Notes: generated from the sequence alone by a model not told the origin. Counted from the first letter of the stretch, positions 1 to 9,594 are shown. The stretch is 64,000 nt of DNA from Pseudopedobacter beijingensis (GCF_042678145.1 NZ_JBHUDG010000044.1:1-64000), one strand, 5' to 3'. Program-made: numbers and translations.

Positions 1-83
1 CCAGTCAGGACATTCCAGATTTCACCAGAGGAAAATGGAAGACCCGAAAGAATACCTTCGCCCTGGACGATTCAGGATTGTAG
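1..83 (+). CDS. C-terminal tail of an unidentified gene (partial)
   Basis: A reading frame open from the left edge (codons from base 3) ends at TAG 81-83. It gives about 26 residues ending in a basic stretch and then ALDDSGL. A strong hairpin terminator follows within 25 bases, which supports a genuine gene end. The fragment is too short to assign a family. The convergent gene on the minus strand ends at 137. Confidence 0.45.
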   Translation, partial: SQDIPDFTRGKWKTRKNTFALDDSGL

Positions 84-104
84 ATTAAATATACGTTTGG
101 TTAA

Positions 105-132
105 AAGGCTATCCGTAAGGATAGCTTTTTTT
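105..132. terminator. Bidirectional hairpin terminator
   Basis: The stem GCTATCC (108-114) pairs with GGATAGC (119-125) around a GTAA loop. Seven T follow on the plus strand, and AAAA before the stem gives a T run on the minus strand. It sits between two convergent genes and can serve both. Confidence 0.8.
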
Positions 133-136
133 GTTC

Positions 137-2959
137 TTATCCTCCCATATAACTTCCATCGCCTCTTCTTTGAAAATTACCTGATGATTTTTTGCCGCCT
201 GTCCATTTTTGTGGAGTCCAGGTAAATGTTAAAATAAAGTAACGGCTTAACGCATTAGACTTGGTATCTATAATGGCATTATCGGTAATTTGTCTGTTAA
301 TAAAGTTGTTTTGGTTTAACAAATCGTACGCTTTAAGACTAACAGCGCCGGCTTTCTTTTTCAAAAATTCTTTAGTTAACGATGCATTGATGATAAAAGG
401 ATTACTGGTGACATTGGCATTAATACCTTCGATGAAGTTTTTATTTAAATCATAAGTCAGGTAGAAAGTTTTTTGAAAGTATACTTTACTGCTCAGGCTT
501 AAAGTCCAATTATGTATACGACTGTTGGAGATGGTATCTAATGAAAAGTTACCCTGATTAAAGCTGTATCTGATATTTGGATTAACCTCTAACCAGTCAT
601 TAGGATCTATCTGTAAATTTAATCTTTGATTTAAGTTCCAGGTTTTACCAATGTTCTCAGAATTGTTATTCATAGATAAGGTTTTACCATAACCGGCAGT
701 ACCGTTGTAGCTCAGATTGTATTTGTTGTCACCAAAACGTTTAGAGATTCCGTAATTTCCCCGATAATTGTAATTCCCTTTATTAGCATTCATAAAGTGA
801 GTTTCCATTTTTCTTCCATTATATTCATCTCGTTTCAGAATCACGTTTCTGATGACCTGATTTTCATTGAAAGTAGCATTGAATCCAGCATAATAATTCA
901 ACTTTGTTTGCGAAATATAGTTGTTGAAATTAGCCTGTATGCTATGTCTGAAAGCCGCTTTTAGATCGGGGTTACCAATAATAACATTTTGAGGATTACT
1001 TACATCGGGTACATCCTGTATTTGGTCAAATGTAGGTTCAGTAGGGTTTCCTGTATAATTGATAGAAAAGCGTTTTTGTCTTGACCATTTATATTCAAAT
1101 CTGGCAATGGGGATGATATTAAAACTATTTCTGTGGGTAGAGTTACCTCTCGATTCTGAATAACCTTTTAATGCATTTGGAACTCCCGATAAACCTAATG
1201 CAAAATTGTATTTGGTTTGGGTGTATTTATAATTTAACGACAACCTGGATTCTGTAAAAGAATAATTGAATATTTTGCTTAAAGAATCTACCGTGTTAGC
1301 ATAACCAAACTCATCAATTACCTGTGTAATTTGACTATTATCATAGCCTCTGTAATTTACCTGTCCATTAAATTCTAATCTGGACTTACTGGTAAGAGGA
1401 TGACTAAAAGTTAAACTACCCCTGTAGTTTTCGGTAAGGTTTCTATTGGCAATGGCTCTGTGTAGTAGTGAATCTTTTAACAGGGACTCATTTTCATCAT
1501 TGGATAGATAAAGTCTTCGATTATTAGCATCTCTGTCTGATGTGTTTTCCGAATTGTTGGCACTTAACTGCACAGATGCCACCGTTCCTTTTTTATTAAA
1601 CCGATGCCCGTAATTTAATGTGAGTCCATAATTAGGCGTTTTTCCAATATTGGCATTCTGATTGACCTGATCTTGTCTGAATATTCCGGACTGCTTTAAA
1701 TTTGTAATACTATTACTTGTATTTCTTCTTAGATTAAGGGTTGGGCTAACGATTAACCAGTTGGCACTATCTATTTCATATTCCAATTTAGCCGACAGCG
1801 CATGTGTGTAAGATTTATTTTTGTTATCCCCTTTTCTATCACTATATAAATGCTCAATAGTACCTGTGTCTTTATCCTTAAATATTTCATCAGAAAGAGA
1901 TTCACTGGTGCTTTTAGTATTAGATCCGTTATAATTATAACTACTTTCCAACTTTAATTTAGAGCTAAGGTCATCATTATAGTTGAGCCCAAATCTTCCT
2001 GCCTGTCTGGTTCCTGCCGATCCCGAATTTCCGCCCTGGTTCCCGCCAGAACCTCCCTGACCTCTGTTATTTCCTCCACCATTATTTCTATTATTTCCTC
2101 CCTGGTTGCCTCCTCCTAAATCACCATTTGTGTTGGCAATTCCAGTAACCGTATTGTTAAGAGACGAACGTATGCCTAGCTGCTGGTTGCCATTGAAGCG
2201 GTTGGCATTAGCAGTAAGTTGATACCTGTTGTCACTTCCTGCACCCACTTCAAATCGGCCTCTATTTCCAACCCTTTTATTGCTTTTGGTTACAATGTTT
2301 AACACCCGTTGTGGATCGCCGTCTTTAACACCTGTTCTACGGGCTTCGTCACCATAATCGTCAATAATCTGTATTTTATCTACAATATCAGAAGGTAGGT
2401 CTTTCAAAGCAGCTTCCACGTCACCGCCGAAATAATCTTTACCGTTTATCCTTGCTCTTTTTATCTGTTCGCCCTGAACAGTTAAAGTCCCATCTTTATC
2501 TACTTCCATGCCCTCCATTTTTTTGACCAGGTCTTCTACCGTGGCATTCTCTTTCATGTTATAAGCATCGGCTCTATACTCCATAGTATCGGTTTTATAG
2601 GTAATGGTAGGCGTACCATCAACTACGACCATGTCTAACATGTTAGTTTGAGTTTTTAAGGTAATGTTTTCTAATCTTATAGTATTCTGTGAGTTATCAA
2701 ATTGGTATGACTTGGAGAAAGAGCGATATCCCAACCCATTGACAGAAATAGTGAAGTTTGAAGATTTTATGTTCCTGAAAGAAAATATTCCATCAATATT
2801 GGTACTTGTAGAAATGGTGTCTAATGGAGATGTTATTTTTACCAGAGCACCAATAACTGTTTGTTTAGTGCTGTCAATAACTGTTCCTGTAATGTTTTTT
2901 TGAGCAAATGTGTAACTGTAGGTAAATGCAAGTAAAATAAAAAGTATGCTTCTTTTCAA
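137..2959 (-). CDS. Outer-membrane beta-barrel protein with N-terminal carboxypeptidase-regulatory-like domain
   Basis: A 940-residue protein with a signal peptide (about residues 1-19, ending TFAQ). A carboxypeptidase-regulatory-like beta-sandwich follows at about 22-100 (ITGTVIDSTKQTVIGALVKI). A plug-like region comes next, then a long series of alternating aromatic/polar strands typical of Bacteroidetes outer-membrane beta-barrel proteins related to TonB receptors. A Gly/Asn/Gln-rich low-complexity segment lies at about residues 275-320. The start is a TTG codon at 2957-2959; no in-frame ATG precedes the signal peptide. Substrate is unknown. It may be a transporter-like barrel, but no obvious TonB box was identified, and no SusD partner is adjacent. 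It is divergent from the GH28 gene, so shared control is possible but unproven. Confidence 0.85.
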   Translation of the reverse strand: MKRSILFILLAFTYSYTFAQKNITGTVIDSTKQTVIGALVKITSPLDTISTSTNIDGIFSFRNIKSSNFTISVNGLGYRSFSKSYQFDNSQNTIRLENITLKTQTNMLDMVVVDGTPTITYKTDTMEYRADAYNMKENATVEDLVKKMEGMEVDKDGTLTVQGEQIKRARINGKDYFGGDVEAALKDLPSDIVDKIQIIDDYGDEARRTGVKDGDPQRVLNIVTKSNKRVGNRGRFEVGAGSDNRYQLTANANRFNGNQQLGIRSSLNNTVTGIANTNGDLGGGNQGGNNRNNGGGNNRGQGGSGGNQGGNSGSAGTRQAGRFGLNYNDDLSSKLKLESSYNYNGSNTKSTSESLSDEIFKDKDTGTIEHLYSDRKGDNKNKSYTHALSAKLEYEIDSANWLIVSPTLNLRRNTSNSITNLKQSGIFRQDQVNQNANIGKTPNYGLTLNYGHRFNKKGTVASVQLSANNSENTSDRDANNRRLYLSNDENESLLKDSLLHRAIANRNLTENYRGSLTFSHPLTSKSRLEFNGQVNYRGYDNSQITQVIDEFGYANTVDSLSKIFNYSFTESRLSLNYKYTQTKYNFALGLSGVPNALKGYSESRGNSTHRNSFNIIPIARFEYKWSRQKRFSINYTGNPTEPTFDQIQDVPDVSNPQNVIIGNPDLKAAFRHSIQANFNNYISQTKLNYYAGFNATFNENQVIRNVILKRDEYNGRKMETHFMNANKGNYNYRGNYGISKRFGDNKYNLSYNGTAGYGKTLSMNNNSENIGKTWNLNQRLNLQIDPNDWLEVNPNIRYSFNQGNFSLDTISNSRIHNWTLSLSSKVYFQKTFYLTYDLNKNFIEGINANVTSNPFIINASLTKEFLKKKAGAVSLKAYDLLNQNNFINRQITDNAIIDTKSNALSRYFILTFTWTPQKWTGGKKSSGNFQRRGDGSYMGG

Positions 2960-2996
2960 GACTATGGATTTAAGGTTTTAGCTTACTAAGACGATA

Positions 2997-3020
2997 ATTG
3001 ATTCGTTTGGTTTAATCAAT
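2997..3020. promoter_or_regulatory. Inverted repeat in the divergent OMP/GH28 promoter region
   Basis: ATTGATT (2997-3003) and AATCAAT (3014-3020) form perfect 7-base arms around a 10-base spacer, between two divergently transcribed genes. It is a possible operator. The short AT-rich arms could also be chance. Confidence 0.25.
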
Positions 3021-3124
3021 GAAAAAGAAAATAAATAAAATGTTTGATAGACAATTATTATCTTGTGCCTTTGTTTTAAGTTTTCGTAGAAAGGGAATCA
3101 CTATTTTAAAGAAATTATTATCAC

Positions 3125-4567
3125 ATGAAAAAGTTATTTAATGGAATTGTATGGATGTTATTATCAGGTTGTTTACTCTCGTGTTCAAATAGTAAACGTA
3201 TTTCTGCGGAAGATACAGCCTGGAATACGGCAGATAGTATACGTCAATTAATTATAGCTCCGGTATTTAAAAATGTCGATTTCAAAATTACTGACTATGG
3301 AGCTGGATTGGATAGTAATATTAAAAGTACTGAAGCATTTAGAAACGCTATTGAAGCTTGTCATCAAAATGGAGGCGGACGGGTTATTGTACCCAAAGGA
3401 ACTTTTTTAACAGGACCCATCCACTTAAAAAGCAACGTGAATTTACATCTGGAAGATGGATCCAGAATAGTATTTAGCAGAGATATTGACGATTATAAAC
3501 CTTTGGTTTTTTCACGTTGGGAGGGAATGGAGTGTATGAATTATTCACCATTGATTTATGCTTACGAACAGGAAAATATAGCTATTACAGGAAATGGTAT
3601 TTTAGACGGAAATGCCAATAATGATTATTGGTGGCCATGGAAAGCTAAAAAAGAATATGGCTGGAAAGAAGGTATGCCTAATCAGTTAGCTGCAGTTAAA
3701 AAGTTAACCCAACAGGTTAAAGATTTAGTGCCTGCCAGAGAGAGAATCCATGGCGATGGAAGTTATTTGAGACCCCCATTTATTCAACCTTACTTATCTA
3801 AAAACATACTTATTGCCGATGTGAAAATTATTAATGCTCCCTTCTGGAATATAAATCCGGTTTTATGTGAAAATGTCACGGTTAGAAATGTTAAAGTAGT
3901 TACACATGGTCCAAATAATGATGGATGCGATCCGGAATCCTGCAAAAATGTTTTAATCACAGGATGTTACTTTGATACGGGAGATGATTGTATCGCTATT
4001 AAATCAGGAAGAAATGAGGATGGAAGAAATATAGCAAGACCAGCAGAAAACCATATTATAGAAAATTGCGAAATGAAAGATGGGCATGGCGGTGTGGTTA
4101 TTGGAAGCGAAATATCTGGAGGAGCCAGAAATATTTTTGCTCAGAATCTGATTATGGACAGCCCAAATCTGGATAGAATTTTAAGGCTAAAAACAAGCTC
4201 TTTAAGAGGAGGTGTTATCGAGAATGTTTATATGAGAAACGTAGAAGTGGGCACTTATAAAGAAGCTGCTATTCTTTGTGACATGTTTTATGAAAAACCA
4301 GGTGATTTTATGCCAACCATTAAAAATATTACAGTGGAAAACCTGAATATTAAACAAGGTGGGAAATTTGGAGTGCTAATTAATGCTTACGAAGAATCTC
4401 CGGTAGAGAACTTAAAAGTGATTAACTCTACCATTAACGGAGTGAAAATTCCGGTTCAATCTAATCATACCAAAAATATGGTTTTTGAAAACGTTGAAAT
4501 AAATGGAGAGCTGATTGATTTAAGTAAAATTGATAAAAGTGTTAAAGGTGAATTTGAGAAGTTTTAG
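3125..4567 (+). CDS. GH28 polygalacturonase-type glycoside hydrolase, lipoprotein
   Basis: A 480-residue family GH28 right-handed beta-helix hydrolase, expected to cleave galacturonosyl linkages in pectin or rhamnogalacturonan. The N-terminus has a lipoprotein signal with a lipobox ending at Cys20 (CLLSC), so it is probably membrane-anchored and periplasmic or surface-exposed. The GH28 signatures are present: NNDGCD with Asp266 and Asp269, DTGDDC with Asp287/Asp288, a Gly-His-Gly motif with His321, and RLK at 354-356. The catalytic acids and the substrate-binding Arg/Lys are therefore intact. It lies upstream of the GntR regulator and rhamnose catabolism genes, which fits attack on a rhamnose-containing pectin backbone. 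The exact linkage cannot be read from sequence. Confidence 0.92.
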   Translation: MKKLFNGIVWMLLSGCLLSCSNSKRISAEDTAWNTADSIRQLIIAPVFKNVDFKITDYGAGLDSNIKSTEAFRNAIEACHQNGGGRVIVPKGTFLTGPIHLKSNVNLHLEDGSRIVFSRDIDDYKPLVFSRWEGMECMNYSPLIYAYEQENIAITGNGILDGNANNDYWWPWKAKKEYGWKEGMPNQLAAVKKLTQQVKDLVPARERIHGDGSYLRPPFIQPYLSKNILIADVKIINAPFWNINPVLCENVTVRNVKVVTHGPNNDGCDPESCKNVLITGCYFDTGDDCIAIKSGRNEDGRNIARPAENHIIENCEMKDGHGGVVIGSEISGGARNIFAQNLIMDSPNLDRILRLKTSSLRGGVIENVYMRNVEVGTYKEAAILCDMFYEKPGDFMPTIKNITVENLNIKQGGKFGVLINAYEESPVENLKVINSTINGVKIPVQSNHTKNMVFENVEINGELIDLSKIDKSVKGEFEKF

Positions 4568-4613
4568 GAAATAAAAAATGGTGTTTTATAAGAAGGAATA
4601 GAGCGGATTTCAA

Positions 4614-4745
4614 ACTTATTCGTTTGTTGTTGCTTGTTCTGTCATCCTGTCTCTCCTTTCTTCCGTCCTCCTGACCGAAGGAAAGGATCTCATTAGGAAA
4701 TATCCCCTAAAATCTGTACTGAGCTTGCCGAAGTACTCAATATAA
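4614..4745. repeat. Degenerate Bacteroidetes-type intergenic repeats
   Basis: The stretch contains GTCATCCTG, CCTGACCGAAGGAAAGGATC and CTGTACTGAGCTTGCCGAAG. These resemble decayed copies of the dispersed 'cctgagc..gtcgaagg' elements seen in better form at 9571 and 9732. They do not encode protein. Confidence 0.5.
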
Positions 4746-4770
4746 CAAATGCCGAAGTATCGGTATCCCA

Positions 4771-4804
4771 AAAAACGGCTTTAATTTATAAAAGCCGTTT
4801 TTTT
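4771..4804. terminator. Hairpin terminator after the GH28 gene
   Basis: AAACGGCTTT pairs with AAAGCCGTTT around an AATTTAT loop and is followed by seven T. It separates the GH28 transcript from the GntR gene, so the two are probably not one operon. Confidence 0.85.
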
Positions 4805-4811
4805 GTTATAA

Positions 4812-4829
4812 ATTAACCGGCTGGTTAAT
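4812..4829. promoter_or_regulatory. Candidate operator before the GntR gene
   Basis: ATTAACC (4812-4818) and GGTTAAT (4823-4829) form a perfect 7-base inverted repeat with a 4-base centre, 12 bases before the ATG. The position suits autoregulation by the dimeric GntR protein encoded next. No second copy was found before rhaT. Confidence 0.4.
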
Positions 4830-4841
4830 GAACTCGGTTAC

Positions 4842-5873
4842 ATGAAAGCATCTGATTTTTTGAATTTTATTTTTATTGACGAATATTCTGCAACACCCAA
4901 ATATTTGCAATTAAGTGATTCTATTATTTCTGCGATAGAAAACGGGAAGTTGGTCAAAGAAGATTTGCTGCCCTCTATAAATGAATTGAGCTACTTGTTG
5001 GAAATATCCAGAGATACAGCAGAAAAAGGATACCGTTATTTAAAAAAGTTAGGTGTAATTGTTTCTGTTCCCGGAAAAGGATATTATGTATCCAATACAG
5101 ATTTTAAAAAAAAGATAAAGATTTTTTTATTATTCAATAAGCTATCTGCCCATAAAAAAATAATATACGACTCTTTAGTTTCTTCCTTAGGAGAAGATGC
5201 AGCCATAGATTTTTATATTTATAATAACGATTATATGCTTTTTAAAAAGCTAATCAAAAATAAAGATAAAGGCTATTCGCATTATGTGATTATTCCCCAT
5301 TTTGTAGAAGGAGGAGAAAATGCGCATGAGATTATCAATACAATCCCTAAAGAAAAACTCATATTGTTAGATAAGAAAGTAGAAAAAGTTGATGGTATTT
5401 ACGGAGCTATTTATGAAGATTTTGAAAAAGATATTTACTCTGCATTAGAGCAGCTTAAAGAAGGCCTAGCTAAGTATGAAACATTAAAAATCATTTTCCC
5501 GGAAAGAAGTTATTTCCCTCGTGAAATACTGAATGGATTTAAAAGATTTTGTATTCAATATGCCTTTAATTATAAAGTAGTACAGGATATATCTGCAGAA
5601 CCTGTTAATAAAGGAGAAGTATATATCAATCTGATGGAAGACGATTTGGTCTCTATTATAGAGAAAGTGTTTTCTGCAAATTTAAAAATAGGAGAAGACG
5701 TAGGGGTGATTTCCTATAATGAAACGCCTTTAAAGAAAATCTTATTGAATGGTATTACTACAGTTTCTACAGACTTTAAAACAATGGGAAGTATGGTAGC
5801 AGAGATGATTAAAAGCCAGAAGCTGGAGCATGTAGCAGTACCTTTCAAAGTTAATATACGTCCGTCTCTGTGA
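4842..5873 (+). CDS. GntR-family regulator with sugar-binding effector domain, probable rhamnose regulator
   Basis: A 343-residue DNA-binding regulator. The N-terminal winged helix-turn-helix (about residues 10-85) has the GntR pattern (ATPKYLQLSDSIISAIENGK, then LPSINELSYLLEISRDTAEK). From about residue 93 the rest looks like a LacI/periplasmic-binding-type effector domain (VGVISYNETPLKKILLNGIT near the C-terminus). Such proteins sense a sugar or sugar metabolite. It directly precedes rhaT-rhaEW-rhaI-rhaK on the same strand, so control of L-rhamnose use is the natural inference. The effector is not shown by the sequence. A palindrome just before its start suggests autoregulation. Confidence 0.85.
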   Translation: MKASDFLNFIFIDEYSATPKYLQLSDSIISAIENGKLVKEDLLPSINELSYLLEISRDTAEKGYRYLKKLGVIVSVPGKGYYVSNTDFKKKIKIFLLFNKLSAHKKIIYDSLVSSLGEDAAIDFYIYNNDYMLFKKLIKNKDKGYSHYVIIPHFVEGGENAHEIINTIPKEKLILLDKKVEKVDGIYGAIYEDFEKDIYSALEQLKEGLAKYETLKIIFPERSYFPREILNGFKRFCIQYAFNYKVVQDISAEPVNKGEVYINLMEDDLVSIIEKVFSANLKIGEDVGVISYNETPLKKILLNGITTVSTDFKTMGSMVAEMIKSQKLEHVAVPFKVNIRPSL

Positions 5874-6296
5874 AAATCTATTAAATTTTAGTTTTCTTGT
5901 TTAATGAGAAACAAGAAGCTCTTTTATGGTACAAAGTGTGTGGTTTTGCTTTGTGTATTAGATGTTTATGTCTTGATGGACAAAAGTTGAGAGTTTTGTT
6001 TAGTTGGTACTCCTGAACTCGTTTAAGGATCTGAAAAGTTTCGGTAAAGAGAGATTGTCCCTTCGTCTCTTCTCGCAATAACACATTTCTTATCGTTCAC
6101 GATCTTTTGAGTAGCAAAACAAATAGCAGCTTAATAAAAATCAGGAAGTTTTCAAAGAACTAATGTTACACAAAATGATGGGGAAAACGATTAACGTACA
6201 ATATAGACTCTTTTATTTCCTCCTTCCATAACAGTGCATGACAGAAGTATAAAATCAACTATCTAAATTAGCTTCACTTAAATCAATTGAACTTAA
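5874..6296. other. Intergenic region before rhaT
   Basis: A 423-base non-coding stretch. It holds a weak hairpin (TTCTTGTTT 5894-5902 with AAACAAGAA 5909-5917) after the GntR gene. Two direct copies of ACTTAAAT lie at 6276-6283 and 6291-6298, 15 bases apart, the second overlapping the rhaT start codon. The rhaT promoter must lie here, but no clear -33/-7 pair was found. A short minus-strand frame at 5881-6084 has no protein-like features. Confidence 0.5.
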
Positions 6297-7373
6297 ATGC
6301 AAGCGTTACTAGGAGTTATTTTTCACTTTATTGGCGGATTCGCCTCGGGAAGTTTCTATGTTCCATACAAAAAAGTAAAAGGATGGTCATGGGAGACCTT
6401 CTGGATTGTAGGAGGCTTGTTCTCCTGGTTAATTGTGCCCCCTTTGGCGGCATATCTTACCATCCCTGATTTCTCGGAAATTATTCGTCAGGGCAGTAAA
6501 GATATCTTAAAATACACCTATTTGTTTGGTTTCTTATGGGGAATAGGCGGCTTAACATATGGGTTGGGAGTAAGGTATTTGGGAGTTTCTTTAGGAGGAA
6601 GTATTATTCTGGGCTTAAGTATGGTCTTTGGTTCATTAATGCCCTCTGTTTACTACTATTTTTCAGGTACAGAAGGCAAAGAAACCATAGACATGTTTTT
6701 TACCACCCGTTCCGGAAATGCCGTACTTATAGGCTTAGCCATCTGTGTAGTAGGAATTGTTTTATGTGCCAGAGCAGGTGTAATGAAAGAAAAGCAATTT
6801 TCTAAGCAAGGGAAAGCAACAGAAGAAAATAAAGATTTCAATTTTGGTATTGGTATTACAGTAGCTATAGTTTCAGGGATTTTAAGTGCCTGTTTTAATT
6901 TTGGTTTAGAAGCCGGAAAACCCTTGGCTATAGTAGCCAATGATCTTTGGAAAGCAGCAAACCCGGGACAAGGCGAGTTCCTGTTTCAGAACAACGTTAC
7001 CTACATTGTAATCCTTTGGGGAGGATTAACCGTGAACTTTATTTGGTGCATGTTCCTGAATTTTAAGAACAAAACCTTTTCTAACTATACCGATAAAAAA
7101 ACACCATTACTTAAAAACTATATACTTTGTGCTCTGGCAGGAACTACCTGGTATTTACAATTCTTTTTTTACGGAATGGGCGAAAGTAAATTAGGTAACG
7201 GGCCAAGTTCCTGGATTTTACACATGGCTTTCATTATCCTAATTTCCAATGTGTGGGGTGTAATTCTAAAAGAATGGAAAGGCGTAGATAAGAAAACTTA
7301 TAACACCATTATTTTAGGGATAGCTACAATTATACTTTCCATAGTAGTAGTAGGATACGGAAGAACATTATAA
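6297..7373 (+). CDS. rhaT: L-rhamnose/proton symporter RhaT
   Basis: A 358-residue integral inner-membrane protein with about ten hydrophobic helices, matching the RhaT family of proton-coupled L-rhamnose importers. The N-terminus (GVIFHFIGGFASGSFYVPYK) and the segment YLGVSLGGSIILGLSMVFGS are characteristic, as is the C-terminal FFFYGMGESKLG. Length is close to the usual 340-350 residues. It is the first structural gene of the rhamnose cluster and lies 24 bases before rhaEW, so the two are probably co-transcribed. The ATG at 6297 directly precedes the first membrane segment. Confidence 0.95.
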   Translation: MQALLGVIFHFIGGFASGSFYVPYKKVKGWSWETFWIVGGLFSWLIVPPLAAYLTIPDFSEIIRQGSKDILKYTYLFGFLWGIGGLTYGLGVRYLGVSLGGSIILGLSMVFGSLMPSVYYYFSGTEGKETIDMFFTTRSGNAVLIGLAICVVGIVLCARAGVMKEKQFSKQGKATEENKDFNFGIGITVAIVSGILSACFNFGLEAGKPLAIVANDLWKAANPGQGEFLFQNNVTYIVILWGGLTVNFIWCMFLNFKNKTFSNYTDKKTPLLKNYILCALAGTTWYLQFFFYGMGESKLGNGPSSWILHMAFIILISNVWGVILKEWKGVDKKTYNTIILGIATIILSIVVVGYGRTL

Positions 7374-7397
7374 AAGCAAATTAATTATATATAGAAT

Positions 7398-9518
7398 ATG
7401 TCTGTTAAAACAACAAGTTTTAAACATGTAAGCTACCTGTGGGACGAAGCGGAAGCTGCTAAATTAGCAGGAGACGAAGTAGCTTTATTAATTTACCGCT
7501 CCAATTTATTGGGTGCCGATTTGAGATTGACAAATTACGGTGGTGGGAACACTTCTTGTAAAGCAGTAGCTAAAGATCCATTGACTGGGCAAGAAACCGA
7601 GATCATGTGGATTAAAGGCTCAGGTGGCGATATCGGTACTTTAACTAAAAGTGGTTTGGCGGCACTTTACGTAGACAGATTAAGAAGTCTTAAAAACGTT
7701 TATAGAGGGATTGAGCATGAGGATGAAATGGTGGAGCTATTTAACCATTGCATTTATGATTTAGCTTCTAAAGCACCTTCCATCGATACACCTTTACACG
7801 GATTTTTACCATTCAAACATATCGATCATTTACATCCGGATGCAGCTATCGCTATTGCGGCAGCAAAAGACGGAAAGAAAATTACACAAGAATTGTTTGG
7901 TGGAACAATTGGCTGGGTAGAGTGGCAAAAACCAGGTTTCGACTTAGGTTTGCAGTTAAAACAATGTTTAGATGAAAATCCGGGAATCAGAGGAATCATA
8001 TTAGGTTCTCACGGTTTATTTACCTGGGGAGATACAGCTTACGAAAGCTATGTAAATACTTTAGAAGTAATCGAGAAATGTGCGGAGTACTTAGAAGCTA
8101 GCTACGGCAAAAAAGGACCAGTATTTGGTGGGCAAAAAGTAGAAAGTCTTGCGACAGAAGGCAGAAAGAAACAAGCAGCTAAGATCGCTCCTATTTTAAG
8201 AGGATTTTGCTCTAGCGAAAGACACATGATAGGTCATTTCACAGATGATGCAAGAGTTTTGGAATTTATCAATTCTAACGATTTAGGAAGATTAGCTCCA
8301 TTAGGAACAAGCTGTCCGGATCACTTCTTAAGAACTAAAATTTCTCCTTTAGTGTTAGATTTAGCAAAAGACGAAGATTTGTCAGATGTTACAGCAATCA
8401 AAGAAAGATTAGCTCCTGCATTTGAAGCTTATCGTCAAATGTACACTGATTATTATAATACTTGTAAACACGATAATAGCCCGGCTATCCGTGATGCTAA
8501 TCCGGTGATAATTCTTTATCCTGGCGTAGGTATGTTTGCTTTCTCTAAAGACAAGCAAACGGCAAGGGTAGCGGCAGAGTTCTATACCAACGCTATTAAT
8601 GTAATGAAAGGTGCAGAGGCAGTTTCTGAATATACATCATTACCAAGGCAAGAGGCTTTCAATATAGAATATTGGTTATTAGAAGAAGCCAAGTTACAAC
8701 GTATGCCTAAACCAAAGGCACTATCAGGAAAAATTGCTCTAATAACAGGTAGTGCTGGTGGTATAGGTAAAGCTATTGCAAAGAAATTTGTTTCTGAAGG
8801 TGCTGTAGTTATTTTAAATGATATGAATGCTGAGCGCTTAGCTGAAGCAGGCGAAGAGTTTAAAAAAGAATTTGGCAAAGATTCTTATGCAACTGCATTA
8901 TTAGATGTAACAAATCAAGAGCAAATAGAAGAAGCTTTAGGTGAAGCTGCTTTAGCTTTTGGTGGTGTTGATATTGTAGTAAACAATGCAGGTTTATCAA
9001 TTTCTAAAACAATAGAAGGGCATACTCAAAAAGATTGGGATTTATTATATGATGTATTAGTAAAAGGTCAATTCTTAGTAACCCAGGCTGCTGTAGATAC
9101 AATGAGAAAACAAGCAATCGGTGGTGATATCATCAATATCGTAAGTAAAAATGCTTTAGTTAGCGGACCAAATAATGCAGGTTACGGAAGTGCTAAAGCT
9201 GCGCAACTACACTTAAGCAGATTAAATGCTGCAGAGTTAGGTGCAGATCATATCCGTGTAAACGTTGTAAACCCAGATGCTGTTATTTCTGATAGCAATA
9301 TTTGGGCTGGCGGATGGGCTGAAGGTAGAGCAAAAGCTTATGGAATTACTGTAGCGGAGCTTCCTGCCTATTACGCAAAACGTACTTTATTAAATGAGAT
9401 TATTTTGCCAGCTGATATTGCAAATGCATGTTTCGCTTTCACCGGAGGTTTATTGAATAAATCTACAGGTAACGTGTTAAATGTAGATGGCGGTGTGGCA
9501 ATGGCATTTGTAAGATAA
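7398..9518 (+). CDS. rhaEW: Bifunctional rhamnulose-1-phosphate aldolase / lactaldehyde dehydrogenase
   Basis: A 706-residue fusion enzyme. The N-terminal part (about residues 20-420) is a class II aldolase/adducin domain expected to split L-rhamnulose-1-phosphate into DHAP and L-lactaldehyde. It includes LRLTNYGGGNTSCK and a His-rich zinc-site region (LPFKHIDHLHPDAAIA). The C-terminal part (from about 443) is a short-chain dehydrogenase with TGSAGGIG at about 450-457, NNAG at 529-532 and the catalytic YGSAK with Tyr596 and Lys600. It is expected to oxidise L-lactaldehyde. This is the known RhaE-RhaW arrangement, replacing the E. coli-type RhaD. The fusion lets lactaldehyde be processed by the enzyme that makes it. 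It sits between rhaT and rhaI. Confidence 0.93.
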   Translation: MSVKTTSFKHVSYLWDEAEAAKLAGDEVALLIYRSNLLGADLRLTNYGGGNTSCKAVAKDPLTGQETEIMWIKGSGGDIGTLTKSGLAALYVDRLRSLKNVYRGIEHEDEMVELFNHCIYDLASKAPSIDTPLHGFLPFKHIDHLHPDAAIAIAAAKDGKKITQELFGGTIGWVEWQKPGFDLGLQLKQCLDENPGIRGIILGSHGLFTWGDTAYESYVNTLEVIEKCAEYLEASYGKKGPVFGGQKVESLATEGRKKQAAKIAPILRGFCSSERHMIGHFTDDARVLEFINSNDLGRLAPLGTSCPDHFLRTKISPLVLDLAKDEDLSDVTAIKERLAPAFEAYRQMYTDYYNTCKHDNSPAIRDANPVIILYPGVGMFAFSKDKQTARVAAEFYTNAINVMKGAEAVSEYTSLPRQEAFNIEYWLLEEAKLQRMPKPKALSGKIALITGSAGGIGKAIAKKFVSEGAVVILNDMNAERLAEAGEEFKKEFGKDSYATALLDVTNQEQIEEALGEAALAFGGVDIVVNNAGLSISKTIEGHTQKDWDLLYDVLVKGQFLVTQAAVDTMRKQAIGGDIINIVSKNALVSGPNNAGYGSAKAAQLHLSRLNAAELGADHIRVNVVNPDAVISDSNIWAGGWAEGRAKAYGITVAELPAYYAKRTLLNEIILPADIANACFAFTGGLLNKSTGNVLNVDGGVAMAFVR

Positions 9519-9570
9519 GTCATAAGTTTTAAGTAATAAGACCGAGGGCCGATTGTATGAAAAGTCGTTT

Positions 9571-9594
9571 GTCACCCTGAGCGGAGTCGAAGGG
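9571..9594 (+). repeat. Dispersed intergenic repeat, copy 1
   Basis: GTCACCCTGAGCGGAGTCGA followed by AGGG. It shares the core TGAGCGGAGTCGAAG with copy 2 and the inverted copy 3. Such short elements are scattered through many Bacteroidetes intergenic regions. Confidence 0.7.

Noticed and set aside
5881..6084. Minus-strand frame of 67 codons before rhaT
   Set aside because: It lies in an AT-rich intergenic region, has no recognisable domain and no neighbours on that strand.
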